NCBI GenBank assembly: GCA_964607765.1
Contig: CAZSNT010000209.1
Coordinates: forward strand, 1-16,017
Length of the DNA stretch: 16,017 nucleotides
Reading direction: 5' to 3'
Origin: CAZSNT01 sp964607765
GTDB taxonomy: Bacteria; Verrucomicrobiota; Lentisphaeria; Oligosphaerales; JABHEG01
A program made the position numbers and the translations under genes. The notes beneath the pieces are model-generated. The model saw only the letters and a list, made by a program, of their open reading frames with translations, ran no database searches and was not told the origin of the DNA. Of this stretch, positions 5,822 to 13,199 are shown in pieces; the stretch's first letter is position 1; every line of letters starts with the position of its first letter.

Positions 5822-8800
5822 TATCGTCTGCAAGGACTCGATAGTTGTATCTTAGCAACCTGACCCTTCGTGTGCCAGTCCGTGCGGGGGTCCAGAGGCA
5901 ACGGGGTNNNNNNNNNNNNNNNNNNNNNNNNNNNNNNNNNNNNNNNNNNNNNNNNNNNNNNNNNNNNNNNNNNNNNNNNNNNNNNNNNNNNNNNNNNNNN
6001 NNNNNNNGGCAACGGGGTTTGCCTCGCATAGCTGGTCTGAGGCGTTGCAGCTTGGAGGGCGTCCTGCCGCGTCAGGACAGTACACGTCCCGCTGCTGTGG
6101 CCGCGCATCTGCAGACGGTGTTCTGACAGCGGCGAAATGACCAGTGCGCCCTCCACGCTCGTTTCGAGCATCCGGATCTGCGGATGCTGTCGCGCCCACT
6201 CCTGCGGCTGGAACGAGCGTCCGTATTCGCCGCAGAAGATCACGATCTGCGGCCGCGTCTCTGCAACGGCGCCGTCCACGAGCGTGCGGTAGTAGTCGTA
6301 GATACTCAGGCGCTGGCTTCGGGGCGAACTGCCGGCGCCGGTCGGCGCGGCGTTCCGGCCTTTGCGCTTGGGGTAATTGTCCTGCGGCAGCACGAGGATG
6401 TCACACCTCCTGCCCTCGAGCGCACTCTCCACGGCGTCCGGATGCGCGTCCGAGACCAACAGGATGTGGAATCCGCTGAGCTCGATCGCCAGCAGTGTGC
6501 TGCGTGCCTTGTTGACGAACATTCGGGGCATGGGTTCGACGGCCGGCAGTGCTGTGACCCGGGCTGAGCCCCAGTCGAAAAGACATTCGCCGGGTTGCGT
6601 CTGTTCCGGGTCACAACCGCTCTCAGTCAACGTTTCATGGAATTGCTCATAGGCCGTGATGTAGGCCTGGGCCCAAGGCTTGCCCGCCTCCAGGTTCTTG
6701 AGCAGGTAGCTGTCGTCGATGGCTTGCAGGTATTCTGCAGGCGTGTGCGGGGTCACCGGCACGTGACACCGACCGATGGATAGTATGGCGGCCAGGGCCG
6801 CCGCGCCTTCCAGGCCCGCGTCCGGTTCCACGCTGCAGAGGATCGCTTCGTCCACAGCTCGGATGCCCTGTGCGCGGAGGCTGTTGAACACAATGTTGCC
6901 CGCGACGAACGCATCGCCCGCATTCAGGAGTGCGGCACGGCCAGGATTGTGTGCGGCCAGTGCAGCCACGGGATAGTCGCGCGTGTGGAAGAGCGTCAGT
7001 TCGGCCGCCTTCTGGGGGCGGGGCGTCAGTGCGGCGAGCAACGGCGTCAGAACCATCAGGCAGGGCACCGTGTAGGCAGCGCGGAAAATCCGCTCCGGGC
7101 GTTCCAGGGATTGCCAGAGCGCGTATGTCCTGGCCAGGAGAGGTCGGCGCCAGCGTTCCAGGTAGACGGCCAGCGCGACGATGCCGTAGTAGAGCGCCAG
7201 CCAGCGCAACGACGGCTTTGGTGTGGTGGGGTAGGGGAACAGTTCGGCCGCTGTGCCGGCAATGGCCAGGAAGAGGTCCCCGATGACTGTCGTCGCCGCA
7301 CCCAGGGGCGCAGCCAGCCAGGCGCCCACGACTGGCACGAGCCCGGCCAGCCCAGTCACCATCGCGATCTGTACGAGGATTCCGACAAGCGGGATGGCGA
7401 GGAGGTTGACCAGCACACCGGCGACCGGAAAACGGCCGAAGAACCAGGAGTTCAGCGGCACCATCATTCCGAACTGAATCGCGAACTGCGCCACGATGAG
7501 CATGCGCACGGCGCGCGGCAGTCGGTTCAGTCCGATGCGACACAGCGCGGGATACCGGGCATTGACGCGTATCCCCGCGAGGATCAGGAGCCAGAGGCAG
7601 CCTGCCAGTGCGAGCACGTTCGGGACGCCGATCAGAAGTCCCATGTCGATGAATGTCAGTGCGAGCAAACCGGCAAACCAGAGCGCTGCGAAGGCGAGGG
7701 CGGCGCCCGTCAGCATGCCCAGCCACCGGTCCACGCAGGGCGTGAGCAGGATCAGGGACAGAACAGCTCCGTAGGATAGCAGGAAGCTCGGCGAGTAGAG
7801 CACGACCGGGTTGACCGTGAGCAGGAAGATGACCGAAACGGACAGTCCGATGGCGGTGGCTCTGCGCAGGTCGAAGCGCCAGTAGGCGAGGGGGATGATC
7901 ACGGCGATGTTCATGACGGTTGCGCGCACTGTGGCCGGTCGGGCGCCCGTGAGCAGTGCGAACAGCACGAGCGCGAACACCACCACGGGGGCGAACGCGC
8001 GCGGCTTCAACGGCGTGAGCGCAAACAGCGAATAGAGCAGCACGGCGATGATGCTCACGTGCAGCCCGGACACGGCAAGTACATGCCCGACACCCGCCCG
8101 GCGGAACATCTCTTCCACGGTGAAGTCCCCGTAGCGCACGCCCTCCAATGCCCGTCGTGTGCCGAGCGTGGCTCCGGCTGCAAGTCTGCTCGCCGGCGAT
8201 CGCACTGTGCGGCGGTACGTGCCCAGGAAATGCTCTTTGGCCAGCAGTGCCAGCTCGGTGAGGGGATTGCCGCGTGTGGTATCCGTGATCTGTACGTTGC
8301 TCAGGCCAAAGCAACGGCACTGGGCAACGAGGTCATTCTGCAGCAGGAACGAGCGCAGGTTGAACCCGCCCGGGTTGGCCGGTGGCGCCGCATCCTGCAG
8401 TCGTGCTCGTATCTGTACGGTCCAGCCGTAAGCGCGCGGATGTGTCAGGGCGCGGAGTTGGTCGCTTTCGGTCTGTGCAGCGCTGCGGCCGGGGTAGACC
8501 CTGACATTCACGTTTCCCGGCCGGACGGCGACCCACTCGGCGTCGGCCGCTGTCTTCAGCGCGGCGACCTTGATCCTGAAGTCACCGTAGACGCGTGTGG
8601 GGTCGTGTCGAGGGACACGGAGTTCCGGCTCAGCCGCGATCGTCCCCCGCAGATAGACGCTCCGCTTCACGTCAATACCGTCGAGTGCGTGTCTCAGCGA
8701 GCCGGCGCGTGGCGGCCCAATCTTCTGTCGGACGCGCAGACAGCCGATGGGGGCCGTGCACAGGAGCGCTGCAGCAATCACCAGCGGGTACGGGGTCTTC

Positions 8801-8967
8801 CGCCAGCGTCGTTCACGCACGGACAGCAGCGCACTCACAACCAACCCCGCGACGCTCAGAACCAGCACGAGCCACGCTGGCGCGCTGATATGGGCGGGGC
8901 AGATTGTGCCGACGACGACCCCCAGGATCAGACCGATCGCCATGGCAGTGAGTCGTACCGTGAGCAT
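5821..8967 (-). CDS. comEC: ComEC/Rec2-type DNA uptake channel with degenerate beta-lactamase-like domain (interrupted by N gap)
   Basis: ComEC forms the inner-membrane channel that passes single-stranded DNA during transformation. The N-terminus has several hydrophobic helices and an OB-like DUF4131 region (about 90-230). The competence domain follows with its hallmark SGLH at 300-303 and many membrane helices to about residue 600. The C-terminal region (about 660-930) aligns with the metallo-beta-lactamase domain but lacks its ligands: the HxHxDH site reads SVEPDAGLEG (712-721), the GD site is VSDAH (838-842), and the HHG site is replaced by LPQDN (860-864). Nuclease activity is therefore unlikely. 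Counting the Ns gives 1048 residues; collapsing the gap gives 1011. ATG 8967 overlaps the upstream TGA by one base and has GGGAGG at 8974-8979. Confidence 0.9.
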   Translation of the reverse strand: MLTVRLTAMAIGLILGVVVGTICPAHISAPAWLVLVLSVAGLVVSALLSVRERRWRKTPYPLVIAAALLCTAPIGCLRVRQKIGPPRAGSLRHALDGIDVKRSVYLRGTIAAEPELRVPRHDPTRVYGDFRIKVAALKTAADAEWVAVRPGNVNVRVYPGRSAAQTESDQLRALTHPRAYGWTVQIRARLQDAAPPANPGGFNLRSFLLQNDLVAQCRCFGLSNVQITDTTRGNPLTELALLAKEHFLGTYRRTVRSPASRLAAGATLGTRRALEGVRYGDFTVEEMFRRAGVGHVLAVSGLHVSIIAVLLYSLFALTPLKPRAFAPVVVFALVLFALLTGARPATVRATVMNIAVIIPLAYWRFDLRRATAIGLSVSVIFLLTVNPVVLYSPSFLLSYGAVLSLILLTPCVDRWLGMLTGAALAFAALWFAGLLALTFIDMGLLIGVPNVLALAGCLWLLILAGIRVNARYPALCRIGLNRLPRAVRMLIVAQFAIQFGMMVPLNSWFFGRFPVAGVLVNLLAIPLVGILVQIAMVTGLAGLVPVVGAWLAAPLGAATTVIGDLFLAIAGTAAELFPYPTTPKPSLRWLALYYGIVALAVYLERWRRPLLARTYALWQSLERPERIFRAAYTVPCLMVLTPLLAALTPRPQKAAELTLFHTRDYPVAALAAHNPGRAALLNAGDAFVAGNIVFNSLRAQGIRAVDEAILCSVEPDAGLEGAAALAAILSIGRCHVPVTPHTPAEYLQAIDDSYLLKNLEAGKPWAQAYITAYEQFHETLTESGCDPEQTQPGECLFDWGSARVTALPAVEPMPRMFVNKARSTLLAIELSGFHILLVSDAHPDAVESALEGRRCDILVLPQDNYPKRKGRNAAPTGAGSSPRSQRLSIYDYYRTLVDGAVAETRPQIVIFCGEYGRSFQPQEWARQHPQIRMLETSVEGALVISPLSEHRLQMRGHSSGTCTVLTRQDALQAATPQTSYARQTPLXXXXXXXXXXXXXXXXXXXXXXXXXXXXXXXXXXTPLPLDPRTDWHTKGQVAKIQLSSPCRR
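5897..6018. repeat. 11-base direct repeat flanking the assembly gap
   Basis: GGCAACGGGGT ends the left contig (5897-5907) and also begins the right one (6008-6018). Repeat plus gap is 111 bases, a multiple of three, and merging the copies joins YARQTPL directly to PLDPRTDWH in the comEC frame. An exact 11-base match exactly at both contig ends points to an unmerged overlap rather than missing sequence. Confidence 0.8.
5908..6007. other. Assembly gap of exactly 100 N
   Basis: A run of 100 N, the usual placeholder for a gap of unknown size. It lies in the last part of comEC, beyond the recognisable domains. Open frames drawn across it on either strand contain unknown residues and should not be trusted. 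Confidence 0.98.
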
Positions 8968-10970
8968 CAGCCGCCTCCCGGGGACGGTGGTTGCGCGGCC
9001 GGTTCGACGCGACTGTCAATCTGCGGCAGGAAGTCCTGATTGCTTCTGCGGATGATGTCCGGCTTGAAGCGGGGATGGAAGAACGCCAGCAACAGTCCGA
9101 CGAGGAAGGCGGCAGCGACAACGAGCAGCACGCGCTTCGCGCTGGCCTCCCGTCCTGTCTGCGGCACGGAGCGGTCGTGTGTACCGATAACGTCCAAGCC
9201 TGTTTCCTTCAGGCGGAAAGCAAGGTAGTCGACAAAACCCCGGAAGTTCCCTGCGTTCACCGAGCCCAGAAGCTGTGCGGGATAGTCCGGGCTGGCACTT
9301 GGCCGGGCAACTGCGGCGCCGGCATGTCCCCCGTCGCCTTCCCCGCCGATTGCGCCCATCAACACGCCCAGGTTCAGGCTGAGGTCGGCCTGATTGGTCC
9401 GGCGTGCGACCAGCAGTGACGAGCCGTAGCAGTAGAAGACGTAGTCCAGGTCGGCGAACATGCTGCGGTACAGCTGCACGGCTTTGCCGACATGGATGGC
9501 AGGCTGCCCGGGCTCGGCGCGGTATGCATGGGCAACCAGCAGGTTCAGGGAATCTGATTCCGCCTGGCCGGCGTGCGGCTCATCCGCGGGCGCCGGTGCG
9601 TCGCTTTCCACGTTCCCGGGATCGATGCTGGGCGGTGCCGGTGCATCGCTGCCATCGCCCAACGCCCGGCCGCCTGCAACAGCTCTGTCGCCGGGGCGGC
9701 GAATGGACAGCACGTAGGCATTCTCGAGCAAGGCATCTCGAGCATCCTCGGCAGCCTGCTCGCGTTCCCGCACGGCAGCCGGCCAGCCACGGGCTTCGAG
9801 GCTCTCGCCAATACAGTTGTCTGCAACAGCTTCAGCAAGAAGCTGGACTAATTCGAGCTTGCAGAACCCACCTTTGATGATCTCAGTGAGGGTCATTCCC
9901 AGCTCGTGACGGCCTGTCACAAAATCCTCGGAGTGGGCTGCGCGGCGCAGTTCCCGGGCACCGTCACAGTCCAGGGGCGTGTCGGCCAGCGTGCTGCTGT
10001 GTACCATGTCCGCACCGCACAGCAGGGCGTCCGGCGTACGAGGTCCCGGGCTGTCGTCATCCACACACTCGCCGCTGAGTGCAACCGTTCCCACGACGCC
10101 TTCGGCGCGGAGCCTGTCGAGCACGGCTCGGTGCTCAACTGTGTACGGGTGATGGTCCTCGAAGCGTTCGATCCGCACCCCTCTGTCGTGCAGGAACCGT
10201 GCCTCTTGTTCGAAGTCCGGGAGCGCCCCGATCGGGAAATCGGCCATCAGCACGTCCGCAGGCGCCCACTCCGCCAGATGCCTGATGCCTTCGTGGTAGT
10301 TGACGAAGATGTACCGGTAGTCCCGGCCGTATCGCGCTTCCGTACCGTTCCGCTGCGCGTCTGCATGCAACCAGTGCGTGTAGAACGCGGCGCTGGCGAC
10401 TGTGTCCAAGTCGCCGCCGCTCTCACCCATGCCCCGGACAGCTTCCACAGTGGCGAGGAGACCGGGCAGGGCGTTGCTGTCGGTGAGCGTTTCCTGTGCG
10501 AGCTGTCGCGCGCGTGGTTCGGTGGGCTCTGTGCCGTCCTCTGCCGGGGCCAGTCGGAGGGAGAGCTCGTCAAGCGCCGGCAAGACGGGGGCGAGTGCAG
10601 CCAGGGCCTCGGCCTCCAGCTGCCTGGCCCTGTCGCGGCGTGCACGCGGCGTGACCGGCAAGCCGAGGTCGCTGAACGCTGTGAGGAGCGCGCGTTCATC
10701 GCACTCGACGGCATCGGCCGGCGTGCAGGCCCGAAACTCCAGGCATCCGGCGAGCACTCGGGCGACCAGCAGGTGCTGGAACGCCCGGAAGACGGGATCT
10801 TCCTCCGGTTGGCGCAGGAAACGGCGCACGAGCAGGCCGTAGCGTCGGGGGAACGCGGCCTTGCCGTTGTCGTACGAGACGTTGAGCGTGCGGAGACCCC
10901 GCAGCAGGTGCACCGCCTGTGCCAGCGACGCGCCAATCCCGTGTATTACAATGAGTTTTTTCGCCTGCAT
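8967..10970 (-). CDS. DHH/DHHA1 phosphoesterase-like protein with C-terminal membrane helix
   Basis: 667 residues. DHH proteins (RecJ, NrnA, GdpP, pyrophosphatases) cleave phosphodiester or phosphoanhydride bonds using two metals. Here the signature D272-H273-H274 is clear, with motif II D244 in LMADFP 28 residues before it and a possible motif IV in HSEDF further on. The DHHA1 motif is seen as G547-G548-H549 followed by AGAAVARP. The usual motif I (DxD) is missing; H202-A-D204 is the best substitute, so activity is uncertain. Residues 1-190 are unrecognised. A proline/alanine/acidic linker (about 440-490) separates the two domains. A hydrophobic helix at about 614-633 anchors the protein near the C-terminus. 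The stop overlaps the comEC start by one base, arguing for linked function. Start ATG 10970 has AGGA at 10978-10981, 7 bases away. Confidence 0.78.
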   Translation of the reverse strand: MQAKKLIVIHGIGASLAQAVHLLRGLRTLNVSYDNGKAAFPRRYGLLVRRFLRQPEEDPVFRAFQHLLVARVLAGCLEFRACTPADAVECDERALLTAFSDLGLPVTPRARRDRARQLEAEALAALAPVLPALDELSLRLAPAEDGTEPTEPRARQLAQETLTDSNALPGLLATVEAVRGMGESGGDLDTVASAAFYTHWLHADAQRNGTEARYGRDYRYIFVNYHEGIRHLAEWAPADVLMADFPIGALPDFEQEARFLHDRGVRIERFEDHHPYTVEHRAVLDRLRAEGVVGTVALSGECVDDDSPGPRTPDALLCGADMVHSSTLADTPLDCDGARELRRAAHSEDFVTGRHELGMTLTEIIKGGFCKLELVQLLAEAVADNCIGESLEARGWPAAVREREQAAEDARDALLENAYVLSIRRPGDRAVAGGRALGDGSDAPAPPSIDPGNVESDAPAPADEPHAGQAESDSLNLLVAHAYRAEPGQPAIHVGKAVQLYRSMFADLDYVFYCYGSSLLVARRTNQADLSLNLGVLMGAIGGEGDGGHAGAAVARPSASPDYPAQLLGSVNAGNFRGFVDYLAFRLKETGLDVIGTHDRSVPQTGREASAKRVLLVVAAAFLVGLLLAFFHPRFKPDIIRRSNQDFLPQIDSRVEPAAQPPSPGGG
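8974..8979 (-). promoter_or_regulatory. Ribosome binding site of comEC inside the DHH gene
   Basis: GGGAGG on the minus strand sits 6 bases before ATG 8967, within the last codons of the DHH gene. With the TGATG overlap it supports coupled translation and the chosen comEC start. Confidence 0.7.
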
Positions 10971-10994
10971 TCGCCCGTCCTGTCGTGGGCGTCT

Positions 10995-11774
10995 CTACGG
11001 CTTGCGGGCCGTGACGATCACGCGGCGATCCATGAAACCGTAGTCGCCGTCTCTGCCGTGAGGTCGGAACCCGCGGCGTGCTTTCGGGGCGAGAAAGCCG
11101 GTGGCGTTCACGATGTGCTGGAGCTGCTCCACGTCAAACAGCCGAATGGCGTAGGCTTCGTCGCGGATTATTCCGCCGCTCTTGCTCAAGACCATCTCAC
11201 GCGTGCAGATCCGGTCCGTGTGCATTTCGCGCTGGCGGCACACGACAATGTCGTCGCCGATTTCGTGCCAGGCGTTCGGGGCACAGCGCGCGCCTGTGGC
11301 CGTGCTGTCTGACACGTCCAGAAGCAACCAGCCGCCGGATGCGAGTAACCGGAACGCCTCGGCCACGATCTGTGCGTCTGCCTCAGGTTCGGGCAGGTAG
11401 CCAAGGGAGTTCCCCATGATGAGGACGTGGTCGAAAGCGGCCGGGGGCAGCCCGGTGTCGCGCGCATCGCTCTGCACGAACGTCACCGGGAAACCCCGTC
11501 GCGTCGCCTCGCTGCGGCCCAGCGTGAGAAGCGCCTCGGAGTAGTCCACGACGGTGCAGTCCGCAATGCCGCGGGCCGCGAGCTCCAGGCTGTGTCTGCC
11601 CTGTCCGCCGCACAGGTCCACCACCCGGTGTTCCCGTTCCAGGGGCAGGATCTCCGTGATCACGTCCACCTCGCGACGCGTCAGTTCAGGATCGCAGACG
11701 GACCGTGCGTCCGTCTGCAGGTAGACTTCGTCAAACAGGTCGCGCCACCAGTCAGGGTCCACGTGGATTGCCAT
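10995..11774 (-). CDS. Class I SAM-dependent methyltransferase
   Basis: 259 residues, cytosolic. Motif I is VVDLCGGQGRHS (51-62), the SAM-binding glycine loop. D77 in VVDYS is the acidic residue that usually holds the ribose, SDARD (102-106) is the adenine-side acidic loop, and FDHVLIMGNSLGYL (114-127) is the motif IV region, followed by LLASGGWLLLDVSD. The fold is the common Methyltransf_11/25 type, which does not reveal the acceptor. There is no tRNA-, rRNA- or DNA-specific signature. The start codon overlaps the stop of the ATP-grasp gene (TGATG), with GGAG 8 bases upstream, so the two proteins are probably made in step and may modify the same small molecule or peptide (inference). The next gene starts 24 bases downstream. 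Confidence 0.88.
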   Translation of the reverse strand: MAIHVDPDWWRDLFDEVYLQTDARSVCDPELTRREVDVITEILPLEREHRVVDLCGGQGRHSLELAARGIADCTVVDYSEALLTLGRSEATRRGFPVTFVQSDARDTGLPPAAFDHVLIMGNSLGYLPEPEADAQIVAEAFRLLASGGWLLLDVSDSTATGARCAPNAWHEIGDDIVVCRQREMHTDRICTREMVLSKSGGIIRDEAYAIRLFDVEQLQHIVNATGFLAPKARRGFRPHGRDGDYGFMDRRVIVTARKP

Positions 11775-13183
11775 CAGTCATTCTCCGGATGCGCGCCAAA
11801 GCTGAACAGGCCGTCGGACGCGAACACGGCAGGGGAGCCCTGCCACAGCTGGGATCGCGCGATCTCGAGCTCCTCCTCCTCGATGTCCACATAGTCATCC
11901 AACTGCCCGGCGAGCCACATCTGTTCGAGTGTCAGGCAATCCTGCCAGACGTTCCGGCAATAGACGTTCAGATTTGTCAGGTGCTCAGGCGTAACCACAC
12001 GCGGCCGCAGGGCCATCCTGATCGGGCCTAACAGGTAGGTGAATTCGTGTTCCATGGACAGCCGCTGCTGCACTGCTACGGCCTCTGCCACGTCCTCGGC
12101 AGGCATGGCAAGCAGCGCCTCGTTCATGCGCTTGACGGCTTCGCCCACGCTCATGTCAGAGCGCAGCACTGCCATGGGCTGCACTCCGCCGCCGCTGCCC
12201 ACGTTTGTGGGCACGCCGCCGAACCGCACGAGGAACCCGAACACCTGTTCCGGCCCGAACAGACAGCGGAAATCGGTCTGGTAGCGTTCCAGAACCACGC
12301 GGCCGGACGTCGTGTCCAGTGCCGGGTTGTCTTCGGCCCAGAGGTCCAGCGGGATCTTCTCCTGAACAATGTAGTGTCCTTCGGAACAGGCGAGTTCGAT
12401 GGCGTCTTCGGCATCCCGATGCACGCCGCCCACTCGTACGCCTTTGCCCGAGTACCCGCGGTCCGGCTTGAGGACCAGGTCACCCCAATTCTCCCGCGTC
12501 CATTCGAGCAGGTCGGCGATGGGCTCGCCCTTCGGTCCTTCTGTCCGGCGCGGGAAGAACCGGCGTGTCCACGGCGTGCGGCGCACGGTCTCGGGATGAA
12601 AATGCTCCGCATGCGGCCCTGTGAGGACTTCGAACATGCTCTTCACGTTAATGGGCTCCGCGCCGCGCGGGTTAACCACGCGTCCTTCGCGCACTGCCTG
12701 AAGCAACGGGCTGAGGTCGTGCTTGCGATGCAGGTCCAGGAGCACGTCCGTGTTGAAGTCGACGAACAGTACAGATACCGGCTTGCCCTGCCAACAGACG
12801 CTGCCGTTGCGGCGCTCCAGTTCATGCGGCGCCATCAGCGCGCCCTGGATGCCGTCGACAGCGCTGAGGTGTCGGGCCAGGTTGATGTTCTCTGTCACCT
12901 GTTCCAGCGTCTCTTCTTCCGCCACGACCGCGACGACGCCCGGGTTGCTGCCGTTGCGCTGACGGTGGCTCTCGATCAGCATGTCGACAAAGCCGAACAC
13001 GGGGTAGAGCAGGGGATGATCGAAGTCGAGCGCTACAGGTATGGGAGCGGCCCTCTGCAGCCTCTCCCAGACGGCCTTGCCGATCAGCTGGGTCATGCGC
13101 TGGTAGTCCCAGCCGCCCGGGCTGCCCAGGTTCCATTCCGAGTGATATCCCAAGAACTGGCCCATGCCTGCTGTCCCTTCCAT
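11774..13183 (-). CDS. ATP-grasp ligase-like protein
   Basis: 469 residues. ATP-grasp enzymes join a carboxylate, via an acyl-phosphate, to an amine or thiol. Support: INVKSMFEVL with K181, LVLKPDRGYSGKGV (237-249) with K239 and a glycine-rich loop, IVQEKI (272-277) as the hinge strand, and metal- or phosphate-site candidates D304/R306 in TDFRCL, R320, and N327 in TNVGSGGG. The N-terminal ~170 residues (VALDFDHPL, FVDFNTD) fit a pre-ATP-grasp domain like that of circularly permuted or glutathionylspermidine-synthase-type proteins. The family is clear but the substrate is not. ATG 13183 is chosen because GAGGG lies 7 bases upstream; ATG 13165 is an alternative. It lies between a peptidase-like gene (16 bases upstream) and an overlapping methyltransferase. 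Confidence 0.75.
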   Translation of the reverse strand: MEGTAGMGQFLGYHSEWNLGSPGGWDYQRMTQLIGKAVWERLQRAAPIPVALDFDHPLLYPVFGFVDMLIESHRQRNGSNPGVVAVVAEEETLEQVTENINLARHLSAVDGIQGALMAPHELERRNGSVCWQGKPVSVLFVDFNTDVLLDLHRKHDLSPLLQAVREGRVVNPRGAEPINVKSMFEVLTGPHAEHFHPETVRRTPWTRRFFPRRTEGPKGEPIADLLEWTRENWGDLVLKPDRGYSGKGVRVGGVHRDAEDAIELACSEGHYIVQEKIPLDLWAEDNPALDTTSGRVVLERYQTDFRCLFGPEQVFGFLVRFGGVPTNVGSGGGVQPMAVLRSDMSVGEAVKRMNEALLAMPAEDVAEAVAVQQRLSMEHEFTYLLGPIRMALRPRVVTPEHLTNLNVYCRNVWQDCLTLEQMWLAGQLDDYVDIEEEELEIARSQLWQGSPAVFASDGLFSFGAHPEND

Positions 13184-13190
13184 TGCTTAA

Positions 13191-13195
13191 CCCTC
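13191..13195 (-). promoter_or_regulatory. Ribosome binding site of the ATP-grasp gene
   Basis: GAGGG on the minus strand, 7 bases before ATG 13183 and within the 16-base gap after the DUF885 stop. It supports this start over the internal ATG at 13165. Confidence 0.65.
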
Positions 13196-13199
13196 AATC

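Noticed and set aside
5897..6018. Target-site duplication of an insertion sequence hidden in the gap
   Set aside because: The repeat lies exactly at both contig ends and merging restores the comEC frame; an assembly overlap explains it more simply.
5845..6126. Open frames reading across the N run
   Set aside because: They exist only because N is treated as open. Only the comEC frame is supported on both flanks.
6647..8320. Minus-strand open frame of 557 codons in another frame of comEC
   Set aside because: It overlaps the membrane core of ComEC in a shifted frame; the product is Arg/His/Pro-rich and lacks hydrophobic helices.
9906..11312. Long plus-strand open frame of 468 codons
   Set aside because: It lies antisense to the DHH and methyltransferase genes, shows no recognisable motif, and spans their junction; GC-rich coding DNA often gives such open antisense frames.
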